From Maratus speciosus (taxonomy: Eukaryota; Arthropoda; Arachnida; Araneae; Salticidae): a DNA stretch of 64,000 nucleotides. Made by a program: the position numbers and the translations under genes. Positions 55,787 through 64,000 of the stretch are shown piece by piece. The notes below the pieces were generated by a model that searched no databases, had not been told where the DNA came from, and was given only the letters and a program-made list of their open reading frames with translations. The stretch lies in assembly GCA_963932465.1 (NCBI GenBank), contig OZ010790.1:350077087-350141086 (forward strand), given 5' to 3'. How positions within the stretch are numbered: the first letter of the stretch is position 1; every line of letters starts with the position of its first letter.

Positions 55787-58121
55787 ACGGAAATCAAAAC
55801 TTTTCGTGTCTCCACAGTAAGCCTTCACTGACGTTTCGGCAATAAAATCCAAGCGGAAATTTCGTTCCGAACGCCTAGATTTCGAGTTCTACTGTATGGA
55901 TTTTTACGGAACTTATACCGTTAGATAGGTATTGTTTCAGGGAAGGTTTTAAGTTATAACACACCATTCTACCTATATTAGTTATAGAATTATGACAGAA
56001 AGTTCTGTTATTTTGGACGATAAGGTTTACCATTTTATTTCTTGGCGAAATTTATCGTTGGTAAAAAAAAATTGAAACAGCTATTACAGCTCGAAACATA
56101 AAAGAAAAAACTGTTACTAATTTTAATTAAAAAAAAGAAAGAAGGAAGAAAAAAAAGAAGAAAAAAATTCGTTTTAATGAGTGATAATTTTAAAAAACGA
56201 AAATATTTAATTTAAACATGAAAGGGAATGTTCGTAATGTTTACAAAATTACTCAGTTAAAATATTACAATTGAAGTAAGTTTTGACTCTTTATCTTTTG
56301 CGTCAGGTTAAGAAAAATGCATCTGAAAAATTGATAAGATGATATCAAGGAAGTTTTGATAAGTGCATGCTCAGAAATATTTGAAAAAAATATATAATAT
56401 TTTTCTCATGAGGAATATATAGAATATTCTTCTCGTGACATATGTTTATAAAAAAAAAATCCGCAGAACCTCGATTTAGCGTTTGTAAAAAAATAATGAA
56501 AATTATTTTTTTTGGGGCGATTTGAAGCTGGTTGGCGGCACAATAAAATTTTGAATGATACTTTTTTTATGATAAATAATTTTAAATAAAACCTTTTTTT
56601 TTTTTTTTACTCTTCATACGAAGATAGTTAGATTAAGTTTAACGTAATAAATACATTTTTATTACTACAGTTTTGTCATATACCTTTATATGTGTATATA
56701 TTAAAATTTTATTATCGTAATTATACGGTTTACAACAAAATTTCAGTTTATTGAAATTTTTCCTAATTCAAAATTAATGTCCGATTCGGAACATTGGCAA
56801 TTTGACTTCGATATTGTTAGTGTCACAAACAAGAAATGAAGTTTATTGTTGCCATTGAAAGAAGTATTTAATATAAAATGTTTAATGGTAGCATTTTTAA
56901 TTAGCCAGCTACTTTTAAAACAAATTTAAAACGGTACTACTTGATTATCCCGTAGACATAATAACTATCGCCGAACTATAAGATAAATGCCAGTAATAGC
57001 TGATTGTAAAATTTACATCACTTGACATTAAACACGGTACACGTGTTTGTTGCGTCATCAAGTGATTATTAATTTCACTTCTATTTGTAAATTTACTAAT
57101 GTTTACAAATTTATTTATTCTTTCGTTGCTTAAAATAAAAATTTTGTCAATTTGTATAATTTGGCAATTTATACAATTTGGCGAAATTGGCTGAATGAAT
57201 AATCAAATAGTTTTCCTTAAACATTTCCAGCCGGTGAAGCCATGTAAAATTAAATAATTACTGCAACACGCAATTTGTATATATTATATACGCTTAAAGA
57301 TAAAAAATAATACACTAATCCTTCGTTTAAGTTTAAGTTCATTGAATTTTAGGCATTTAAACACTTATTTAACAAGCAATTTCCAAATGCATTTAAATAT
57401 CTTGCATTTGGGATGGAAATGTGTTGGCTGTTGGCTAGCTAAATAGCGTGGAACATTCGTCTTTTTTGCGCCAAGTACTCGAATATAAATAGATTTTTTT
57501 CAGATTTTTACTGCGATTCCACCGCCAAAATTGACTGATGTTTTACTACACACATGAGTAGTTTTAAAAGCATTTTTCTTTTCAAAATAATTTGAGTATT
57601 CTCTTTAAGGCGACCTTCCTTGTGGTAACAATTTTGTTTTTGATTTGTTCTTTTTTTTATTTCTAACTCTTCCATCATGTGACTGACAGACGAAACTAGC
57701 AGATGTAATTGTAAAAATGATGGTGCTTATGATTTACATGTTATATGTTTATTTGAGATTTTTTAGTTCACTTTTGTCGCCAAACAATTTGATTTTAAGC
57801 CAAAAAGATGTAAGCGTGAATTGGGTTCAAGCGATGTTTACAATAAAGATGATTTTGCAAGTGTGCGAAAGCATTTTTTGAGTATTTTTTACAATTCAAA
57901 TGTAAAATATATAAATAGCAATTAATATTTTAAAAATGGAGTCAGATATTTTAATTTTAGTATAAATGTCTCCCACACACGCACATACATACTGTAAAAT
58001 AATTTAATTTTAGACATTTAAAAAATTTCTCATCACACTTTACTGCGAAAGCATGCCGATTTGTTTTCCCCAAATTTGTGACTTTTATAACCTCGAAGGC
58101 AGATTAGCTAATATTGTCCAT

Positions 58122-58125
<4 letters not shown>
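55787..58125. other. AT-rich spacer
   Basis: It includes a purine-rich A/G stretch (about 56130-56168) and T runs. No coding or transposon signature is recognised. Confidence 0.55.

Positions 58126-58172
<47 letters not shown>
58126..58172. repeat. Poly(A) tract, 47 bp
   Basis: An uninterrupted A run, the longest homopolymer in the window. Confidence 0.98.
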
Positions 58173-58174
<2 letters not shown>

Positions 58175-58616
58175 GCCAATTTCTCTTATACAAACATTCA
58201 ATGCTTCCAATGTTTGGTAGTAAAAATTATTCTTAAGAAAATGTAAGCAATTATGCGTTATTTCTATCACGAAAACAGACATTTTGCAATAAAAATTGCT
58301 TTCTGAAATCACTTTTCGATATTCCATTCCATTTGTCATTTATTTTTTTTTTCATATCTTCCCTTCTTTTAGAAATGTTATAAAAAGATATTGGATGAAT
58401 CTTCCATAATCAGCCACCTTACAGTTGGCGAATTTAATGTATAGTGTTGGAAGATTCGTTTATATTTGAAAGGAACCGTGGACGGTAAATCCGATTTCAG
58501 AAGATTACGCGAAATTTGTATTTTTAGTAATTAGCGATTAGTAAATTTATGTTTTTTTAGTATGGAGCAAACGGACAAAAGAAGATTTACTAATAGATAT
58601 TTTTCATGTGCAGTTA

Positions 58617-58990
58617 TTTTACTATCATTAAAAAAACATTAATTTGAATGTACAAAAAAAGTAAGTTTTTCAAATGAAAAACTTACTTTTTTTTTAAGTA
58701 CCTCAAATTCAATTAAAATTTCAATCATTATAAAATTTTGGATGATGTACAGCCCGAGCAGCTGATCGTAGTTACAGATTTTAGGTTTATTTTACTATTA
58801 CTAAAAAAGCATCACTTTGAATGTACAAAAAAACAAAAAAGCTTTTAAATGCCAAAGGTGGCCAATGGAACAATATTTGTTCATTTACTCTAGGTTTTTT
58901 AAAAAAGTACCTCAGATTCAAATAAAATTTCAATCATTCTAAAGAAATTTTGGCTGATGCACAGCCCGAGCAGTTGATCATAGTCACAAA
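58617..58990. repeat. Diverged tandem duplication, about 175-200 bp
   Basis: TTTTACTAT.A.TAAAAAA, TTTGAATGTACAAAAAAA, AAGTACCTCA.ATTCAA, TAAAATTTCAATCATT and GTACAGCCCGAGCAGCTGAT (second copy GCACAGCCCGAGCAGTTGAT) occur in order at about 58617-58783 and 58791-58990. The first copy also holds a perfect 18 bp-stem hairpin (58654-58671 with 58676-58693, loop of 4). Confidence 0.85.
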
Positions 58991-60000
58991 TTAACGTTTT
59001 TAGTTTTATTTAGGCAACAAACTGATGAATAATGACGTCTTGAAAATAATAGCATGTTTATGTCTCCGTCTTATTACGCTCATTAGAGAAATGCGAAAAA
59101 AATCGTCGGTTTGCCAAAAAGACCACTACTAAAAATTTTGCATAACTAACCTTACTTATCATTTGCAAAGAGTTTTGATAGTGAAAGATCTAAAATCAAT
59201 AAACAGCAATTTGGCATTATTTAATGGAATGTAGTTTGGAGCGTAATTAACCCTGTTTTGTAGCTAACTCTGGTACATTTTTAGCCATACCGTTACGAAT
59301 ATTTCTAACGTTTCATATCAAACTTGGTTGTGGATCCGATTACGGATGATTTGGGAGATATTATTGAATGAAAACTAGAGGTTTTTTTCTATTTGAATTA
59401 GTTATCGAGGTTATTTTCCTAGGTTATTAGTTGCATGATTAAAACTGGTATATAAAAAGAAACGGCAGTTAAAATGACATTGTTTTAATTTTATTCACAC
59501 AATTCCGCTTTAAATATCCACTTTTACATGATTCACATATTTTAAAATATAAAAGTTAAATACTGTTTTGATTGTATTTACTCTACTGGAAATCGAAGAT
59601 AAGAAACTGTAGAGAAAACCTGCCAAAAGAAGACACATTATATTATCAAATATAATGTAACGTAGAGAGATATTGTATTTATGTTATCAGATCAGCTCAA
59701 AGTACCAAGCTGAGAAGCCCGGAGTAAAAGACCTAACAAACGAAAGTGAATAACCCAACATTTTCTAAGTTAAATGATCAATCTCTGCAGTCATTGTAAT
59801 TCTCTTTTTTTAGTAGTGTGGTGATATGATCGTAATGGCCGCATTTCCCTCCCAAACTCTACATGATGTACTAAAGAGTTGCTTCTGAATTGCCCGTATT
59901 TCGTCTAACGCATCAGATGATATAATAGCGCAATGGCGTCCGATGGGTATTCAGAAAATAGGGAAGGATCTTCCAGGTGAAGGTCCATATTAATTTAAAA
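58991..60000. other. AT-rich spacer, nothing recognised
   Basis: No coding or repeat structure was seen. Confidence 0.5.
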
Positions 60001-60039
60001 TACAGGGCCTTATTTTCCATTTCGTTTGATTGAAGGTTT

Positions 60040-60079
60040 GTTTGAAAAATGGTCCAGCGCAGCGGGCTCAGCCTGCTAG
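60040..60079 (+). mobile_element. Possible Helitron 3' terminus
   Basis: CAGCGCAGCGGGCTCAGCCT, then GCTAG followed by T at 60080, gives a short GC-rich hairpin (AGCGGGC with GCCTGCT, one G-T pair) ending in CTAG. This is the layout of a Helitron 3' end. It differs from the end of the two copies at 33961 and 46863, and I did not find a 5' partner. Confidence 0.45.
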
Positions 60080-61589
60080 TACATGTATATAATAAAAACT
60101 ATGAAATACAGACGAGCAGTATAAAATTGCATAGAATGCTTCACACAAAAATATTATAATGCTTTAGACAGACATAATGCTTTATGGATAAAAAATTATG
60201 TATGGATTATTACAGAATATTTTGTTATCGCTACTAATTCTAAATAATAAAAGCCTTATATAAATATATCGTACACAAATTTTACAAAAGATATTCGATC
60301 ATTTTCAGAATTTTAATTTCTAGTTCTTAAAATACAACGATTGTGTTTCTATTAAGCTGAAAACTTACTTATTGATTTCAGTTAACGGAAAAAAAACTTG
60401 TCAGTATGGGAAAACACCCAAATGGTAGAGAAGAAACATAGTAATAGCGATAATTTGTCTTGTGAATTTGGATTAGGGAACAGTACATAATAGGAACTAT
60501 TAGTTTCGTTTGCGAAACGTAATTACTGTATGCATTCTTTCGGTTGAACACAGATCATGTAAAAGTGAAATAAAATATAATTTAACGGTTACTGATCAGA
60601 TTTAAAAAAAAAAAAATTGCACAAGTAGGTACTTAAGTTTTCGAAAAAGTCACAACAACGATAGTTGTTGTTTCGTTCTAAACTTATAGCAATATCTGTG
60701 AGACAAGTGTTATAAAATCTATAAACTATTAAGGACCTAGCTAGAGCCACTCGTTCTAAAATTGTCGAATTTATGTGGCAGATGTATTTTGTAATCTAAG
60801 TCTACTTATAAAAGTATTGCAAGAAATATTAATTAGAAAAGTAATTAAAAAAGTACTTTAAAACATTAATTTAATATAATAAAAATGGTACGTAAATAAA
60901 ATTTACCGATAACGAAGTTTTTTTCGAATTTTTACTGTGTTATTTGTATTTCAAATAATGGAAAAGATTATTTAGTATAAATCATTCACAATGAATAGGA
61001 GTAAGAAAAATAAATACTTGTTCTACGTTTGGTAACTTCATTGTTGAAAAGTTGGTGATCTCGAAAATGCATTATAAATTTATCTTAAATTGTTATAGTT
61101 TGAAGAATAAAATTGCTATTTATAAACAAAATTTCAAAATAAATTATTTTACCGGTGATTAAATAATTATGAAGATTGCATTTTAAAGCTAAATTTAATA
61201 AGTTTAAGACATCAACAAGAATCTGTTATTTAATCTTTTCTAATTGTATTTTATTAGTATTTATTTAATTTTATTTCCTGTACTTTACTGATCGTTCCAC
61301 TCTGGCTACCGCTCCACCAAATTCATTTCTTTTTGGTTACAAAGACGAATGTCTCTGAACTCCGCGCTGGACTCCTCCTCCATACTCTCTATCATATATA
61401 AGGGTATACTTGGCCAGTCTTTGTCAGGGCAGGGTGAATGTCGAATGCATGCTCCAGGCACTCAAGTAAACGTGGACCTTTTAATGGCCAATATTCATCC
61501 GGATCGGATTCATGCCACAAGCAGCAGCACAAAACAGTTTTTGATTTTTTTAATAATCTCTCTAACATCGCAAATATTTAACATAATTC
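60080..61589. other. Spacer with a G+C-richer island at 61290-61550
   Basis: Most is AT-rich and featureless. The island (CTCCGCGCTGGACTCCTCCT, TATATAAGGGTATACTTGGC, GGATCGGATTCATGCCACAA) stands out in composition and holds an 81-codon plus-strand frame (61349-61594) without a family signature. It might be a degraded LTR or gene fragment. Confidence 0.4.
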
Positions 61590-62996
61590 CATGAAATGTT
61601 AACAAAATATCAGTAAAAGAACCTAAAACAAGATTCAAATCACAGCTTTAAAAATAATGTAAACCAAAAAAAAAAAGGTTCATCAGTAAGAGTCAGCAAA
61701 GTTTATCAACCAGAAAAGTTTATATTTTTTTTTCTTAAAATCCCTCAAAATAAGTGGTAATACCAAATAAACAACAAATGAAACAAATAACTGTCAGTAT
61801 TTGGTCATATACACAATACAATCTATGTCAACTTTGCACCTATGAGGCACTGATTCAATAAGCTTGATTTTCGATTGAGGAATCCTAGCTCATGTTTGGC
61901 TAAAAAAAATTCACTTTAATCTCCTGGGTAGCTCTTTGGATTTCGTCCCATAGATGGTCAACAGGTGATTGGTTTAGCCACGCCATTAGTTTAATGTTTT
62001 TTATTTGAACTTCTTGACGTGCTTAAGTATGCTTTCGAAGTATGCTTAAGGTCGTTGTACTGCTGGTAAATACATTTCCTGGGCATTTTTATGCACGAAC
62101 GGCAGCATAACATGTACCATATGTTTTTTGTGCACAGAGGCATTCATATTGCCATGAATGCGATGTAGTGATCCAACTCCAGATAGTCCAAAACAATCCT
62201 ATACCATGACATTGCCACCTCCATGTTTAACAGTAGGGATTTGATATCTTGGAAGTTTTCTTGTATGGACTGGACTTTTAATATACTTTACACCGTCCCT
62301 TCCAAACGAACAAAAGTTTAATTCATCACTGAAAATCACTTTTTGTCGCTCTCCCTTAGTCCATGATAGGTACTCCTTGGCGCAGGCCATTCTGCTCAGT
62401 GTTTTGTTCCTTGGACGACGTCCTTAAAGTCCATTCTTAAGTATGTGAAGTCTTATCGTCTCTGCACAAACATGTGAGCCTCTGCAGGCGACCATTACTT
62501 TTTGAAAATATCGACCGCTGTCAATCTGGGATTTTCTTTGGTTGCTCTTGTGATTGCTTTTTCGTCACGTGCAGTAGTCCTTCAAGATCTTCCCGAACGA
62601 TGAGCCTTAAGAACAATATTACTGTTCTGGTATCGTTTATAAACAGCCGAGATCGTGTTTGGAACCATGTGGAATTCAGTAGCTAAGAGTTTGTTGCGTC
62701 TACTGGCTTTGTTAGTGTCTATAGTAAGCTTCTGAACTTAGATACTGACCTCTTTTTCCTTTCCGATTTCAAATAAACCGAAATAAATATTATTACACAT
62801 AAAGAAAGCTATTTTAGTTCAAATGAGAAAATTTAGTATAGAAAAATAGACATATAATATAATAAAAAGTCATAAATCTTTTGGAAGGCACCTCTGACTC
62901 TTACAGTTGAAGATTGTTTTCGCTTCAAGTTTTTTCAAATATATGATTTGCATCTTGTTTTAGGTACTTTTACTGACATTTTCTTAAAATTTCATG
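61590..62996 (-). mobile_element. Tc1-like transposon with long inverted repeats (about 1.4 kb)
   Basis: The left end CATGAAATGTTAACAAAATA, then TCAGTAAAAGAACCTAAAAC and AAGATTCAAATCA, is matched on the minus strand by the right end CATGAAATTTTAAGAAAATG, then TCAGTAAAAGTACCTAAAAC and AAGATGCAAATCA. A second inner block CTGTAAGAGTCAG also pairs (about 61688 and 62900). Inverted repeats therefore reach over 100 bp. TA follows the right end (62997-62998); the left flank reads TC, a likely mutation. The two GTAAGAGTCAG blocks inside the repeats resemble paired transposase-binding sites of Tc1-type IR-DR ends. Confidence 0.82.
61790..62780 (-). pseudogene. Tc1-like transposase pseudogene
   Basis: The minus strand encodes a Tc1 transposase in several frames. 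It has an N-terminal HTH region (NKLLATEFHMVPNTISAVYK, then NIVLKAHRSGR and TTARDEKAITRATKENPRLT, about 62720-62500). A continuous frame at 62390-62199 follows, with AKEYLSWTKGERQKVIFSDE (first catalytic Asp in FSDE), NFCSFGRDGVKYI and RYQIPTVKHGGGNVMV. Then come VGSLHRIHGNMN and MLPFVHKNAQEMYLPAVQ, and a C-terminal tail running to about 61790 (HLWDEIQRATQE-like, IKLIESVPHRCKVDIDCIV). Frameshifts and stops scatter through both halves, and the part with the second and third catalytic Asp is partly deleted, so it is inactive. Confidence 0.85.
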
Positions 62997-62998
62997 TA

Positions 62999-63617
62999 AT
63001 TTGGTGAAATAATTGCGAAGTTAGACCGAATATTTAAAACATCACAAAATGTCTTACGCTACTATATATTCAAACTTTAGACATTTCACTACACTATTAT
63101 ATAACTAACTCTTCTATTATTCCTCTTACGTAATTTCCTGTTATTTTTTAAAATATTTATGTTTTTTTTCTTTATAAAAAACTCTAAAAAAAATCTTATA
63201 TAAAATTTATAAAATTGTTGAAAACAATTATAAAAAAATTTTAAAAAATGAAAAATCCAAAACTATGTCATTTTACTGTAATGCTGTACTTAGCCGTCTT
63301 TCATAGCATTTTTATTTTCTATGAGCTCTTTTACCAAGCATTTCAGTAGAATTTTTATACGTATGCCCTCCCTTGTCATTGCTACCAGCTATTGAACTGC
63401 TCTACCAGTCAACTTTTATCATTTTCTGTGTCTGTGATGTCATAGATTCCACGCTCATCAGGGTAATTGTAATCGATACTCGCGGACCCAATGTAATGGG
63501 AAATGTGTTTATTTCATTCCACAGGGACTCACATTATTTTCGAAATACCTCCAATATCTAATCAATGTTTTATGGAAATTTTTCAAACGCTGGAAATAAC
63601 GTCCTCTTTTTTATACA
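62999..63617. other. Spacer, nothing recognised
   Basis: A 62-codon frame (63373-63561, plus) has less biased composition than most, but no signature. Confidence 0.5.
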
Positions 63618-63619
63618 TA

Positions 63620-64000
63620 CAGTCGGACCTCTATTTAACAAACATCTATTTTGCGAATTTCTCTATTTTGCGAACTTTTCCTTGGAACCAGGAACATTTT
63701 GCGAATTTCTTCGTAAAATAACCTCCAAATAGCGATGTGCATTCTCTATTTAACGCACTTTTTCTTGTGATCGGAATTTTTTTTTCTCCTCGTTTCTCAA
63801 AATATTTCTGGACATTTCAAACTTATTCTTTCTTTAAACACATTTTATGATGGTTTTACCAGGCACCTTCTTTGTCAGCAGTGAGAATTCGGTAAGTACG
63901 GAGGATGAAGACGATAATCCCTTAGAGTAACTTCAAAAAATGTGGATACAAATGAGAAAAAAAAGAATAAATTAACCATGATGTGCTGATTAATGATTAT
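63620..64000 (+). mobile_element. Left end of a pogo/Tigger-like element, cut by window end
   Basis: After TA at 63618-63619 the sequence reads CAGTCGGACCTCTATTTAAC, then repeated CTATTTTGCGAA, CTATTTTGCGAACTT, CATTTTGCGAATTTCTT and CTATTTAACGCACTTTT units. A CAGT-type terminus next to TA with short CTATNNNNCGAAC subterminal repeats is characteristic of pogo/Tigger elements. An acidic stretch near 63880-63930 (SENSVSTEDEDDNPLE, then a stop) could be the tail of its transposase, which would make this an internally deleted copy. Only one end is visible. Confidence 0.6.

Noticed and set aside
58124..58339. Frame ending in poly Phe
   Set aside because: It runs into the A47 tract; the rest has no signature.

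Overview
This window looks like intergenic DNA of an arthropod, possibly a spider or another chelicerate. It is strongly AT-rich, has long poly(A)/poly(T) and (AT)n tracts, and holds many decayed DNA transposons (mariner with an N-terminal HTH, Tc1, pogo/Tigger, piggyBac-type and hAT-type MITEs, Helitrons) of the kinds common in arthropod genomes. The taxon is inferred from element style only; no host gene was found that would settle it. I see no intact host protein gene, no rRNA or tRNA, and no prokaryotic gene organisation. Nearly every recognisable protein stretch is a broken transposase or Helitron Rep fragment.

Layout. 1-1501: 5' part of a mariner-type element on the minus strand, cut by the window edge. 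3799-4391: internally deleted mariner copy. 7.2-8.36 kb: tandem array of about 151 bp units that pair into a 302 bp higher-order repeat and end in a perfect hairpin. 10.15-11.06 kb: large palindromic MITE inserted in an (AT)n tract. 12.96-13.16, 13.68-14.30 and 20.08-20.36 kb: further fold-back elements. 19.12-19.33 and 32.66-32.99 kb: two piggyBac-type MITEs flanked by TTAA. 21.90-23.79 kb: a 1.9 kb element with about 40 bp inverted ends and an iterated 17 bp motif. 25.7-27.3 kb: two tandem arrays, followed at 27.5-28.9 kb by a broken Helitron Rep N-terminal region. 29.2-30.9 kb (minus): pseudogene of a multicopy transposase-like gene. 31.7-32.65 kb: degraded Tc1 transposase.

33.96-36.54 and 46.86-49.33 kb hold two full-length copies of one non-autonomous Helitron family (5' TC, 3' hairpin plus CTAG) carrying internal ~300 bp tandem repeats. 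Between them lie a mariner copy (39.31-40.20 kb) split by a hAT-like MITE with a 7 bp target duplication, a degenerate array at 40.8-42.9 kb, three near-identical 130 bp repeats at 43.30-43.69 kb, and a 171 bp palindromic MITE. 50.71-51.16 kb is another palindromic MITE. 52.47-52.91 kb is a mariner 5' fragment fused to poly(A). 60.08 kb is a possible Helitron end. 61.59-63.00 kb is a Tc1 element with long inverted ends. 63.62 kb to the end is the left end of a pogo/Tigger-like element.

The elements do not form a pathway. The window records repeated insertion, nesting and decay, plus local tandem duplication. All divergence statements are by eye; no alignment or database search was possible.
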